Of a stretch of DNA of 64,000 nucleotides, positions 25,127-33,669 are shown one piece after another. Position 1 is the stretch's first letter; each line of letters begins with the position of its first letter. The notes beneath the pieces were generated by a model, which saw only the letters and a program-made list of their open reading frames with translations, was not told the DNA's origin and searched no databases. The stretch comes from Chryseobacterium artocarpi (GTDB lineage: Bacteria > Bacteroidota > Bacteroidia > Flavobacteriales > Weeksellaceae). Made by a program: the position numbers and the translations under genes. The stretch covers positions 744,001 to 808,000 of the forward strand of contig NZ_MAYH01000001.1 of assembly GCF_001684975.1 (NCBI RefSeq), read 5' to 3'.

Positions 25127-25708
25127 TTATTGAATAAGCTGATTATAAGGAGTTAGTTTATTGTCGTCAGACATTGTTTCTCCCAGGAATTCTCTTTTCT
25201 GGTCAGCTTTCATTCTTCCCGTAGCATCATTTGCATTGAAGTAAGCTTCACTAAGCTTTGTTGCAATATCTGCTGGTTTAAAATCAAACTTTGTATCTCC
25301 TTCTACTCCCAAATATCCGTTCTTTCTGGTTAGGTTAGAGATATAATTGCTATAATTAATGAATGTATTTCTAAGGTATTGAGTATGATACTCCATACAT
25401 TTTTTAGCCTTTTTTGAAGAATTGTTCATAATACAGTTCTTCATATTGTTTCTGTATAAATACCACTCAGATTCTAAGATGCCATATTCCTTTCCCAATG
25501 CAATTTTTCCGTTGTTCACGATGTTATTATCACCTTCCTTTGTGGCAATAGCTTGAAGGTGTTGGATTACCAATGGAACTGTAGCTTCAATTTTTGATTT
25601 TGTATCCTTTAACATGCTAAGATCAGCGGCAGGAGATTTTTTCTTTTGTGCTGTAGTAATGTTAAAAATGAGCAGTAATAGTACAATCAATAAATTATAT
25701 CTTTTCAT
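25127..25708 (-). CDS. Secreted protein of unknown function
   Basis: A 193-residue protein with a clear signal peptide (MKRYNLLIVLLLLIFN, cleavage after T-T-A-Q). The mature part is mostly helical, with K-K-A-K-K-C-M-E-Y-H near residue 105 and two cysteines, and no catalytic motif that I recognise. It is expected in the periplasm. It is flanked by a strong terminator and by the BlaI promoter region on the other strand, and so forms its own transcript. Confidence 0.75.
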   Translation of the reverse strand: MKRYNLLIVLLLLIFNITTAQKKKSPAADLSMLKDTKSKIEATVPLVIQHLQAIATKEGDNNIVNNGKIALGKEYGILESEWYLYRNNMKNCIMNNSSKKAKKCMEYHTQYLRNTFINYSNYISNLTRKNGYLGVEGDTKFDFKPADIATKLSEAYFNANDATGRMKADQKREFLGETMSDDNKLTPYNQLIQ

Positions 25709-26043
25709 GAGAAATTTTTAAGGCACTAAAATAAATATAATTTCTCGGTTTTAACAAATTCATTTTAATTTTCTTTAATAAAATTTAACAAGTTTTAAGG
25801 ATTTATATCAGAATTTTCTTTTTTCCTATTAATTAAGCAGGTAATAAATTTACTCTGTTAAAAATTTAATATATTTAAATTATTTTTATTGTATTGATTA
25901 TTAAATAGTTATGTGATTTAAATATTCTATCACTAAAAAAATAGTTGTTAACTTCGATTTTATTTCTACATTTGTATAACTAATTTATTAGTGATACAAA
26001 ATTTCATGGATAATGTATCACCATAACAATAAATGAACAGGAT
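25709..26043. other. AT-rich divergent control region
   Basis: About 335 bp between a minus-strand secreted-protein gene and the plus-strand BlaI gene. Its right half carries the BlaI promoter and operators. The left half is AT-rich with no recognisable element. Confidence 0.6.
25945..26021 (+). promoter_or_regulatory. BlaI-M56 promoter with operator dyads
   Basis: TTG at 25945-25947, 19 bp, then TACATTTG at 25967-25974: a full match to the Bacteroidetes promoter. The -7 box is part of TACATTTGTA (25967-25976), the TACA/TGTA dyad bound by BlaI/MecI repressors. A second dyad, GTGATACA (25991-25998) with TGTATCAC (26014-26021), lies in the leader. Autorepression is the natural reading. Confidence 0.75.
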
Positions 26044-26409
26044 ATGAAAAATCAGACTTTAACAAAGGCAGAAGAACAGGTAATGCAATATGTATGGAAA
26101 CTGGAAAGAGGATTTCTTAAAGATATTCTTGATCTATTTCCGGAACCTAAACCGCATACAAATACTGTCTCTACGATCTTAAAAGTATTAAAGGACAAAG
26201 AATTTGTAGACTATGAAGTATATGGAAGACAACATGAGTATTTCCCACTGGTTTCAAAAGAGCAATATTCCGGGAAAACTATGAAAAGTCTTGTGAAAAA
26301 CTATTTTAAAGGATCTTATAAAAGTGCAGTTTCATTTTTAGTAGAAAAAAACGAAATGACGGTAGAAGATCTTGAAATGCTGTTGGACGAACTTAAAAAG
26401 AAAAACTAG
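26044..26409 (+). CDS. BlaI/MecI/CopY family transcriptional repressor
   Basis: A 121-residue winged-helix repressor. The start K-A-E-E-Q-V-M-Q-Y-V-W, the recognition helix region T-N-T-V-S-T-I-L-K-V-L and the wing D-Y-E-V-Y-G-R-Q-H-E-Y match the family. BlaI-type repressors are released when a partner M56 sensor cleaves them; such a sensor is encoded 5 bp downstream. The upstream dyads match BlaI operators, so self-control of the two genes is likely. In Bacteroidetes these pairs often have no beta-lactamase, and none is seen here. Confidence 0.93.
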   Translation: MKNQTLTKAEEQVMQYVWKLERGFLKDILDLFPEPKPHTNTVSTILKVLKDKEFVDYEVYGRQHEYFPLVSKEQYSGKTMKSLVKNYFKGSYKSAVSFLVEKNEMTVEDLEMLLDELKKKN

Positions 26410-26414
26410 TAACC

Positions 26415-28163
26415 ATGGAAGCTCTACTTTTATACTTTGGAAAAGTAATTTTATGTTCTGGTGTAATGTTTTTATACTATCAGTTGTCTTTAAAAGACAA
26501 GACATTTCATCATTACAATAGATTTTATCTGCTGTCGGCAATCTTGGTACCGTTGCTGTTACCTCTTATCAAGGTAGAAGACTTTACGATAGAAGTGAGT
26601 AATGATCTGTATCTGATTCTTGATAAAATTCAAAATTTTAACACAGAAAAAAACTTAAACAATGGCTACCTTTATTTTAACATTATTTTTTCAGCTCTGG
26701 GACTGGTTTCTCTCTATTTTTTAGGGAAATTGATCTACGGGATTTTTAAAATCCAGCAGTTCAAAACACAGTTTCAGAAAGAAAGTTTTGACGGTATCAA
26801 TTTTTACCGTACAGACCTGAATGAAGCCCCATTTTCATACTTTAAAAATCTATTCTGGAAGAATACCATTATCCTGGATTCTGATGTAGGAAAACAGATT
26901 TTAAAACACGAAATGGTTCATATTGAACAGAAACATTCATTTGATAAAATCTTTATTGAAGTCACTACTGCAGTTTTCTGGTTCAATCCGTTTTTTCATA
27001 TTATCAAAAGAGAAATTAACTTAATCCATGAATATCTGGCTGATAAAAAAGCCGTGAAACAATCGGACACCAAAGCATTTGCGCAGATGCTTTTAGCAAG
27101 CCACTTTTCCGGAACACAGTTGCCTGCTGCCAGTCCGTTTCTAAGTTCAAACCTTAAAAAAAGACTTAAGATGTTACAAAAACCAAAAACCAAATTCGGA
27201 TATGCGCGTAGAATTCTTGCATTACCGGTTTTATTTTCAATGGCATTTGCTTATCTGGTAAATGCTAAGAACAGAGAAATTGAAGAAACTAATCTTTCTA
27301 TTAAAAAGGTAGTTTCAGAGATTAAAAAAGACACTGTAAGAGAAAAAACAGAACTGAAAGAATATCAAGGACCACCCAACCCACCTGATCCAGAAGAATC
27401 CCAGAAAGAATTAGCTAAACTTCAGAAAGAGCTTGAGAAAAGACAGGAAGAATTAAGCAAACTTGATCCTGAAAGTAAAGCTTTTGAAACAAAGATGGAG
27501 GAAATGGATGATCTGGTAGCTGCGATGACAGATATTACAGACGAATCCAGCAGAAAGGTAGATGAGTATTTCAATTCTGCTGAATGGAAGAATCAAATGA
27601 AGGAGCTTGAAAATATGGATCCTCTTGATAAAAAGGAAATGCGAAGAATCAAGAGAGATGCCGCCAAAGCTGCCAAAGAAGCAAAAAAAATAGGTAAAAA
27701 TGCGGCAAAAATCGGATTAGATGCTGAAAGAATCGGCATGGAAGCCGCTAAGCAGGCAAAAATTGAAGCTACTAAGGCAAGGAAAGTTGCCGAACAAGCG
27801 ATGATTGATGGAGAGGTTGCAAGAAAAGCAGGTGAACAGGCTCGAATAATAGGAGAGAAAGTTCGTCTGGAAACAGAAAAACAATTCAAGAATATTGATT
27901 TTGCTAGTCTTGGAAACTCAAAACTAATGGTTTTAGAAGCAGATTTCATTAAGAAAGACAGAAATGGAGATATTACCATGAATGGTATTAAGAAATATAA
28001 TATAGACGGAATGGATGATGCAAAGATTTTTGTAGACGGAAGAAAGATTTCCAAAGAAGAATTTTCTGCGATAAAGCCGGAAGATATTGCAAGTATTAAT
28101 ATCATTAAGCAAAATACGGTGAGAGGTAGAGAAAATGAGATAAGAATCATGACAAAGAAATAA
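26415..28163 (+). CDS. M56 family membrane metallopeptidase (BlaR1-like)
   Basis: A 582-residue protein. Four N-terminal segments (about 5-22, 36-52, 88-110 and 180-197) and one at 266-283 are hydrophobic. The zinc motif is HEMVH at 165-169, with the later H-E-Y-L-A-D at 205-210. Instead of a penicillin-binding domain, residues ~315-510 are a long charged coiled coil with many A-K-x-A repeats, and the last ~75 residues (D-A-K-I-F-V-D-G-R-K-I) resemble a TonB-receptor plug-like domain, as in many Bacteroidetes M56 proteins. It probably senses an envelope signal and cleaves the BlaI repressor. The signal is unknown. Confidence 0.9.
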   Translation: MEALLLYFGKVILCSGVMFLYYQLSLKDKTFHHYNRFYLLSAILVPLLLPLIKVEDFTIEVSNDLYLILDKIQNFNTEKNLNNGYLYFNIIFSALGLVSLYFLGKLIYGIFKIQQFKTQFQKESFDGINFYRTDLNEAPFSYFKNLFWKNTIILDSDVGKQILKHEMVHIEQKHSFDKIFIEVTTAVFWFNPFFHIIKREINLIHEYLADKKAVKQSDTKAFAQMLLASHFSGTQLPAASPFLSSNLKKRLKMLQKPKTKFGYARRILALPVLFSMAFAYLVNAKNREIEETNLSIKKVVSEIKKDTVREKTELKEYQGPPNPPDPEESQKELAKLQKELEKRQEELSKLDPESKAFETKMEEMDDLVAAMTDITDESSRKVDEYFNSAEWKNQMKELENMDPLDKKEMRRIKRDAAKAAKEAKKIGKNAAKIGLDAERIGMEAAKQAKIEATKARKVAEQAMIDGEVARKAGEQARIIGEKVRLETEKQFKNIDFASLGNSKLMVLEADFIKKDRNGDITMNGIKKYNIDGMDDAKIFVDGRKISKEEFSAIKPEDIASINIIKQNTVRGRENEIRIMTKK

Positions 28164-28172
28164 AGTTCCATT

Positions 28173-28206
28173 AAGCTTTGTCAGGATTAATTGACAAAGC
28201 TTTTTT
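28173..28206 (+). terminator. Terminator or attenuator between M56 and GLPGLI genes
   Basis: Arms AAGCTTTGTCA and TGACAAAGCTT with an 8-base loop and TTTTTT tail. It ends 12 bp before the next ATG, so that gene must depend on read-through or on a very short untranslated leader. Confidence 0.9.
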
Positions 28207-28217
28207 ATTATTCAGCT

Positions 28218-29123
28218 ATGAAAACTAAAATTCTATTTTTTATGATCCTGGGAATATTGGGTCATGCACAGATAAACAGGTTTTTTTATGAGTATAAATT
28301 TATTCCGGATTCCAATAATAAGGAAGATGTGAAGAAGGAAATGATGCTGTTAGACATTGATAAAAACGGATCAAATTATTACAGCCATGATAAATTTGTA
28401 GCAGATTCCATCAGCAGAGCAGAGCTCGAAAATCAGATAAAAGCTGGTGGTGGAAATATAAGTGTAAATAGAAGGGAAAAACCTGGGCAAGTTTCTTATA
28501 AAGTAACCAAGCAGTATCCTGACTTCAAAACATACCTTTTCAGAAGTATTTCCATGGATAAATACAAGATCAAAGAAGATAAAAAACCAGAGTGGAAAAT
28601 TCTACCTGAAAAGCAAAAAATAGGAGAGTACAATACTCAGAAAGCCATTACAACTTTAGGCGGAAGAGATTGGATCGCATGGTTTTCAACAGAAATCCCT
28701 TTTCAGGACGGTCCCTACATTTTCTATGGACTTCCGGGGTTAATTGTAAAGCTTGAAGATAGCACCGGATCTCATAGTATGATGCTGGTAGGTAATAAAA
28801 CCGTAAAACCTAAAGATTCTGAACAGGAACTTCAGTTGCCTGACAATGTGAAAGTATTAGGGCTGGGAGGAAAAGAGCTTGAAGTAACCAAAGAACAGTT
28901 TAAAAAAGCATGGAAAGCCTACGTGAATGATCCGAGTAAAAATATGAGAGAACTGATGATGAAAAGTGGCGGTGAATTAGGAACTAAAGTAGCTTTCAAA
29001 GTAAGAACTTCAGACGGAAAAGAAATTTCAGACCCAAGCCAGGTATTCAGGGAAATGGAAAAGAGAACAAAAGAAATGCTCCAAAAAGATAATAATCCGA
29101 TCGAACCGGATCTGGTGAATTAA
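28218..29123 (+). CDS. GLPGLI family protein
   Basis: A 301-residue secreted protein. The signal peptide MKTKILFFMILGILGHAQ sets the start at 28218; an upstream in-frame start would lie inside the terminator stem. The family motif is in F-Y-G-L-P-G-L-I-V-K-L-E-D, preceded by R-D-W-I-A-W-F-S-T-E-I-P. It follows the BlaI-M56 pair, with only a hairpin between, and resembles the copy at 29851 closely in both halves, suggesting a duplication. Function unknown; GLPGLI genes are common next to regulators and peptidases in this group. Confidence 0.92.
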   Translation: MKTKILFFMILGILGHAQINRFFYEYKFIPDSNNKEDVKKEMMLLDIDKNGSNYYSHDKFVADSISRAELENQIKAGGGNISVNRREKPGQVSYKVTKQYPDFKTYLFRSISMDKYKIKEDKKPEWKILPEKQKIGEYNTQKAITTLGGRDWIAWFSTEIPFQDGPYIFYGLPGLIVKLEDSTGSHSMMLVGNKTVKPKDSEQELQLPDNVKVLGLGGKELEVTKEQFKKAWKAYVNDPSKNMRELMMKSGGELGTKVAFKVRTSDGKEISDPSQVFREMEKRTKEMLQKDNNPIEPDLVN

Positions 29124-29264
29124 TTATTTCATTTTTTACGTTAAATGCGTTCAACAGGATAACTTAGATGTGTCCTGTTTTTTTTGTTAAATAGTAAAAG
29201 AGAAACAGGATATTAGACTGTATTTGATAAATATTCATAATTTTAGAAAATTATAAACTCTATC

Positions 29265-29831
29265 ATGACAGAAAAGGAAAAATGTAAAGCCGGGCTTTTA
29301 TATAATGCTAATTATGATGAAGAACTGATCCAGGAAAGAATTATCTGTAAGGATTTGTGTCAGGAATACAATGGATTGAGAAATTCTGATGCAGAAAACA
29401 GATACAGATTACTAAAACAAATTATTTGCAGTATAAAAGAAAACATATGTATAGAACCCAGTTTCTGGTGTGATTACGGATATAATATCAAAGTAGGAGA
29501 AAATTTTTATGCTAATCATAACCTTGTTATTTTAGATTGTGCCAAAGTAGAGTTTGGTGATAATGTGTTTATCGGACCCAACTGTAGTTTTTATACCGCG
29601 GGTCATCCTCTTGATGTAAAACAGAGAAATGAAGGCTTGGAATATGCACACCCGATAAAAGTTGGAAATAATGTTTGGTTGGGAGGAAATGTAGTCGTTT
29701 TACCTGGAGTTTCTATCGGAAACAATTCAGTGATTGGAGCAGGAAGTGTTGTTACAAAAGATATTCCGGATAATGTAGTGGCGGTGGGTAATCCATGCAA
29801 AGTTGTTAAAAATATTAAAGAAGAAAACTAA
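29265..29831 (+). CDS. Sugar O-acetyltransferase (maltose acetyltransferase type)
   Basis: A 188-residue left-handed beta-helix acetyltransferase. The N-terminal Mac domain (A-G-L-L-Y-N-A-N-Y-D-E-E-L) is followed by hexapeptide repeats, with the catalytic histidine in Y-T-A-G-H-P-L-D near residue 113. Family members move acetyl from acetyl-CoA to sugars such as maltose or galactosides. It is 19 bp before the third GLPGLI gene and 141 bp after the second, so it may share a transcript with the third. Nothing links its chemistry to GLPGLI proteins. Confidence 0.9.
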   Translation: MTEKEKCKAGLLYNANYDEELIQERIICKDLCQEYNGLRNSDAENRYRLLKQIICSIKENICIEPSFWCDYGYNIKVGENFYANHNLVILDCAKVEFGDNVFIGPNCSFYTAGHPLDVKQRNEGLEYAHPIKVGNNVWLGGNVVVLPGVSIGNNSVIGAGSVVTKDIPDNVVAVGNPCKVVKNIKEEN

Positions 29832-29850
29832 AAATCATATAAAACTAACC

Positions 29851-30711
29851 ATGAAACAAATGATCATTCTATTCAGTCTCATAGTGGCTGCAATGGCTAA
29901 TGCCCAGAATCAAAGATTCATCTACGAGTACAAATTTATTACAGACTCTACAGCTAAGGATAAGCAACTAAGCGAAACTATGTACCTTGAAGTTGCCTCA
30001 AAAGGGTCCAAATTTTACAGTAAAGATTACTTTCAGTCTGATTCAACCATGAGGGCTATTACGGAGAAAGATACTGAAAGCATAAGTATTAATCTCGGAG
30101 ATTTTAAATTTAAAGGTAAAATACGTTACAATATAGAAAAAATGTATCCTGAATATTCTATCAATTTCTTTACAACATTAGGTTCTGATGAATATCTTGT
30201 TCAGGAAAAAAGAAAACAAGACTGGAAGATTCTTCCGGAAAAAGAAAAAATAGGAGAATTTAATACGCAGAAAGCGGTTTGTGATTTTGCTGGTAGAAAA
30301 TGGACGGCTTGGTTCACCACAGACCTCCCTATTCAGGATGGACCGTACAAATTTTATGGACTTCCGGGGCTGATTGTAAAAATTGAAGACAATACCCATT
30401 CTCATTCATTCGAATTAAAAGGAAGCCAAAAGCTTCCGGCTGGATATGAATGGAAGAGTACTAAAGATAAAGAACGTTATCATACACTTATTACAATCAA
30501 TGAAGCAAAATTCAAAAAAGCTTATTATGATTATCGCCAGGATCCTATGAAAAGCCAAAAACAGATGTTGGCAGAGGGAACCATTATTGAAATGAGGGAC
30601 AGTACCGGAAAATTGCTCGATCCAGTAGAGGCATCAAGAAAGCAGGAAGCAGCTGCAAAAGCAAATATTAAAAAGCAAAATAATATTATTGAACTGGATT
30701 TACTGAAATAA
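29851..30711 (+). CDS. GLPGLI family protein
   Basis: A 286-residue secreted protein with signal peptide MKQMIILFSLIVAAMANAQ; this fixes the start at 29851 although the frame is open from 29803 within the acetyltransferase gene. The motif F-Y-G-L-P-G-L-I-V-K-I-E-D and the W-T-A-W-F-T-T-D-L-P segment are present. It is a paralogue of the product of 28218, with the same N-terminal Y-E-Y-K-F-I pattern and C-terminal K-K-Q-N-N-I-I-E ending. A strong terminator closes the unit. Confidence 0.92.
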   Translation: MKQMIILFSLIVAAMANAQNQRFIYEYKFITDSTAKDKQLSETMYLEVASKGSKFYSKDYFQSDSTMRAITEKDTESISINLGDFKFKGKIRYNIEKMYPEYSINFFTTLGSDEYLVQEKRKQDWKILPEKEKIGEFNTQKAVCDFAGRKWTAWFTTDLPIQDGPYKFYGLPGLIVKIEDNTHSHSFELKGSQKLPAGYEWKSTKDKERYHTLITINEAKFKKAYYDYRQDPMKSQKQMLAEGTIIEMRDSTGKLLDPVEASRKQEAAAKANIKKQNNIIELDLLK

Positions 30712-30730
30712 ACAGAATCATTGTAAAAAT

Positions 30731-30762
30731 AAAATCCCGAAACATTGTTTCGGGATTTTTTA
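30731..30762. terminator. Terminator after GLPGLI / fsa
   Basis: Arms AAATCCCGAAACA and TGTTTCGGGATTT with a T-run. It lies between convergent genes and can act for both. Confidence 0.9.
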
Positions 30763-30783
30763 TAATTGAATAAGGATCAGTGA

Positions 30784-31437
30784 TTATGCTAATTTCTGAG
30801 AATCAGCGATAAACTGAGCCAGTCCGCTATCAGTTAATGGGTGCTTTAATAAGCTCAAGATCGGAGGAAGGGGAGATGTAATAACATCAGCTCCGATTTT
30901 AGCACAGTCGATGATGTGCATTGAGTGACGGATAGAAGCAGCAAGGATTTCAGTTTCGAACATATAGTTATCGAAAATTAATCTGATTTCCTGAATAAGG
31001 TTTAATCCGTCTGTAGAAATATCATCTAATCTTCCTAAGAATGGAGAAACATAGGTAGCTCCTGCTTTAGCAGCTAAAAGTGCCTGTCCTGGAGAGAAGA
31101 TCAAAGTACAGTTCGTTTTGATTCCTTTATCAGAAAAGTACTTTAACGCTTTGATACCATCTTTAATCATTGGAATTTTCACAACGATATTTTCGTGGAT
31201 TGCAGCCAATTCGTCTCCTTCTTTGATCATTTCCTCGTACGTTGTAGAAAGTACTTCAGCAGAAATAGGTCCGTCTACAATTTCGCAGATCGCTTTGTAA
31301 TGGTTTTTGATCGCTTCAGCTCCCTGAATACCTTCTTTAGCCATTAATGAAGGGTTGGTAGTTACACCATCTAAGATTCCAAGATCTTTAGCTTCCTTGA
31401 TTTGCTCTAAATTAGCTGTGTCAATAAAAAATTTCAT
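30784..31437 (-). CDS. fsa: Transaldolase-like fructose-6-phosphate aldolase
   Basis: A 217-residue class I aldolase of the TalC/FSA type. The start [16 protein letters not shown] at 31437 is the family N-terminus; the 59 upstream in-frame codons are non-coding. Conserved D-G-V-T-T-N-P-S is at 23-30 and the Schiff-base lysine at Lys87 in V-V-K-I-P-M. Proteins of this size act as transaldolase in the pentose phosphate pathway or as fructose-6-phosphate aldolase; sequence alone does not separate these. It is a single gene between terminators. Confidence 0.93.
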   Translation of the reverse strand: MKFFIDTANLEQIKEAKDLGILDGVTTNPSLMAKEGIQGAEAIKNHYKAICEIVDGPISAEVLSTTYEEMIKEGDELAAIHENIVVKIPMIKDGIKALKYFSDKGIKTNCTLIFSPGQALLAAKAGATYVSPFLGRLDDISTDGLNLIQEIRLIFDNYMFETEILAASIRHSMHIIDCAKIGADVITSPLPPILSLLKHPLTDSGLAQFIADSQKLA

Positions 31438-31693
31438 TTTGTTAAATAGATTTATTGATGCAAAGATAAGTGATTTAATTGAGTTCTGGGATATGATTTT
31501 TTGTACAGATTCGAGGTTGCTACACCTATTACTGCTTAGAGTTGATATAATCCTTGAATGTGAAATATCAAACATAGATGTAATTATAACTTGCATTCTG
31601 AGGCAATTTTTCAAAAAAATAAAAGTGGTAGTTTAAAAAACTTCATCTAATTATAACAACAATTATTTAATTTTGACTTTAAATCTTAAACCC

Positions 31694-32197
31694 ATGAAAA
31701 ATAATACCTTCACTGCCACTCTGGAAATCATAGGAATTAATCCGTTTGTATTTATTCCGGAAGAAGTTTTGGAGGATATTTTTAAGAGTTCAGGAAAAAA
31801 TAAAAGTCCTATTCCTGTAAAAGGAACCGTAAACGGAAAAGAATTTCAGCAAAATCTAATGAAATATCTTGGGGAATGGAGGCTATATGTGAATTTAACA
31901 ATGCTGAAAAACTCACCTAAAAGAATTGGGGAAAACATAGAAGTATTGGTGGAGTATGATCACGCAGTCAGAAATATTATTATTCATCCTCAATTGGAGA
32001 AGGCTATAAAAGAAAGTGCTTTAGCAGTCAATAATTTTGAAAAATTGATCCCTTCCAGACGAAACGAACTCATCCGTTATATCAACAATCTGAAGACAGA
32101 AGCCAGTATTCAAAAAAACATTGAAAAAATCATCAGTCATCTTCATGGCGAAACAGACTTTTATGGTAAATGGATAGATAATGACTCATCGCAATAA
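31694..32197 (+). CDS. YdeI/OmpD-associated family protein with DUF1905
   Basis: A 167-residue cytoplasmic protein. An N-terminal DUF1905 beta domain (F-T-A-T-L-E-I-I-G and V-K-G-T-V-N-G) is followed by the YdeI-type helical pair F-E-K-L-I-P-S-R-R-N-E-L-I-R-Y-I. The start at 31694 follows a -7 element TAATTTTG at 31668-31675; an earlier in-frame codon at 31673 overlaps that box. E. coli YdeI has been tied to peptide and peroxide resistance, but a role here is not established. Confidence 0.85.
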   Translation: MKNNTFTATLEIIGINPFVFIPEEVLEDIFKSSGKNKSPIPVKGTVNGKEFQQNLMKYLGEWRLYVNLTMLKNSPKRIGENIEVLVEYDHAVRNIIIHPQLEKAIKESALAVNNFEKLIPSRRNELIRYINNLKTEASIQKNIEKIISHLHGETDFYGKWIDNDSSQ

Positions 32198-32202
32198 AAA
32201 AC

Positions 32203-32232
32203 AAAATCCGGAAATATTCCGGATTTTATTTT
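32203..32232. terminator. Bidirectional terminator
   Basis: Arms AAAATCCGGAA and TTCCGGATTTT with T-run, between convergent stop codons at 32197 and 32235. Confidence 0.9.
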
Positions 32233-32234
32233 AT

Positions 32235-32792
32235 TTATGAATTTAAAGTTTTGCTAAGCTTTACAGCATCCTGATTGCTAGGGTCGTACTGTATAGATTT
32301 TGCAATATGTTCTTTTGCTTTAGCAGGATCACTTTGCTGTTCTGCAAATGCGATATAGAAGTAAGCATACGCAAGGTTTTTCTTATTCTGTTCTACTTCT
32401 TCCGGTTTTACAGTAGCAATATACTTTTCGTAAGCAAGTTTTGCATTGGCATCATCTTTAGCAGACTGATAGGCATATGCCTGGCTGTAATAAGACGGAG
32501 CCCAATCCGGTAGTAACGCAGATATTTTTTTCCATGTATCAATAGCATTCGTCCAGTCAGAAGCTTCCTGATAAGCAGCTGCCAGTTTTGCTAATGATTC
32601 CGTATCCTTTGGATTGGCTTCAATTTGTTTTTTTAGTCCCTCAATAGTAGGGTTGGATTGAGCTGTAGCAGCCGTGGTGGTTGTACTGTTAGCAGTATCC
32701 GTTTGAGTTGTTTGTGCATTCGCGAAACTTGCACCTCCTACAAGCATTAAACCTAAAAATAGATTTTTAATATTTACTTTCGACATTTTCAT
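32235..32792 (-). CDS. Secreted TPR-repeat protein
   Basis: A 185-residue protein with signal peptide ending A-S-F-A-N-A-Q near residue 27. A serine/threonine/glutamine-rich linker follows, then about three tetratricopeptide repeats (P-K-D-T-E-S-L-A-K-L-A-A-A-Y, S-Y-Y-S-Q-A-Y-A-Y, A-Y-A-Y-F-Y-I-A). TPRs form a protein-binding solenoid; the partner is unknown. The start is either 32792 or the second Met at 32786. It is divergent from pepE. Confidence 0.87.
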   Translation of the reverse strand: MKMSKVNIKNLFLGLMLVGGASFANAQTTQTDTANSTTTTAATAQSNPTIEGLKKQIEANPKDTESLAKLAAAYQEASDWTNAIDTWKKISALLPDWAPSYYSQAYAYQSAKDDANAKLAYEKYIATVKPEEVEQNKKNLAYAYFYIAFAEQQSDPAKAKEHIAKSIQYDPSNQDAVKLSKTLNS

Positions 32793-32976
32793 AATCTTAT
32801 ATTTTAAAATTCCGAAAACTAAAATTCAAGAATAATTCCACAAAATCTCAAATTTTAGAGGCTTTAAGTTTTTTTAGAAAATATTAACGAGATCAAAGTT
32901 TTTTTTAGGTTAATTTTTGATTCGTGTTTATCTTTGTAACTCGACTATTTTTTATAAATCAATATAATTTCATTCT

Positions 32977-33669
32977 ATGAACATCATATTAGCCTCTACA
33001 TCCACACTTTTCGGTGGAGAATATCTTGAATACTTAAGAGAAGAATTAATCAAACTATATACAGGAATTGACGAAATTATTTTTGTTCCTTTTGCAAGAC
33101 CCAGCGGAATTTCTCACGATGATTACACTGCAAAAGCACGTTCTTTTTTTGAAACAATCAATATAAAAGTAAAAGGACTTCATGAATTTGAAGATAAAGC
33201 TGAAGCTTTGAATCAGGCAAAAGGCTATTTTACAGGAGGTGGAAATACATTTCTATTGGTTAAAACATTACACGAGGAAGGTTTAATGTCTGTTTTAAAA
33301 GACAATGTGATCAGTGGAAAGGCATACCTTGGATGCAGTGCAGGAAGTAATATCGGAGGACAGAATATGAAAACAACGAATGATATGCCTATCGTTTATC
33401 CGCCAAGCTTTGATTGTATGGGACTGGTTCCGTTCAATCTTAATCCACATTACCTTGATCCTAATCCGGATTTGAAGCATAACGGAGAAACAAGAGAAAC
33501 CCGTATCATGGAATTCCTTACTCAGAATGATCTTAAAGTAGTAGGACTTAGAGAAGGTAACTGGATCAGAAGAATCAAAGATACCATTACTGTTGAAGGG
33601 AATGAGCTGACAAGAATTTTTGAAAAGGGTAAAGAACCTTACGAAATAGAAGCAGGAAGTACATTGTAA
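32977..33669 (+). CDS. pepE: Dipeptidase E (alpha-aspartyl dipeptidase)
   Basis: A 230-residue serine peptidase of family S51. The nucleophile is Ser121 in G-C-S-A-G-S, within the strand-turn-helix elbow of the class I glutamine amidotransferase-like fold; the downstream H-Y-L-D-P segment supplies the histidine region. The enzyme cleaves dipeptides with N-terminal aspartate. A -7 box TATCTTTG lies at 32929-32936. Its stop overlaps the next start (TAATG), so the two are coupled in translation. Confidence 0.93.
   Translation: MNIILASTSTLFGGEYLEYLREELIKLYTGIDEIIFVPFARPSGISHDDYTAKARSFFETINIKVKGLHEFEDKAEALNQAKGYFTGGGNTFLLVKTLHEEGLMSVLKDNVISGKAYLGCSAGSNIGGQNMKTTNDMPIVYPPSFDCMGLVPFNLNPHYLDPNPDLKHNGETRETRIMEFLTQNDLKVVGLREGNWIRRIKDTITVEGNELTRIFEKGKEPYEIEAGSTL

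Noticed and set aside
26044..28163. Beta-lactam resistance regulator pair
   Set aside because: The M56 protein lacks the penicillin-binding sensor domain and no beta-lactamase gene is near.
27593..28171. 192-residue antisense frame inside the M56 gene
   Set aside because: It is the shadow of the lysine/alanine-rich coiled coil, with serine/alanine/phenylalanine-rich nonsense.
31438..31614. 59-residue N-terminal extension of the transaldolase-like gene
   Set aside because: The family begins MKFFIDTAN; the upstream codons are AT-rich non-coding sequence.
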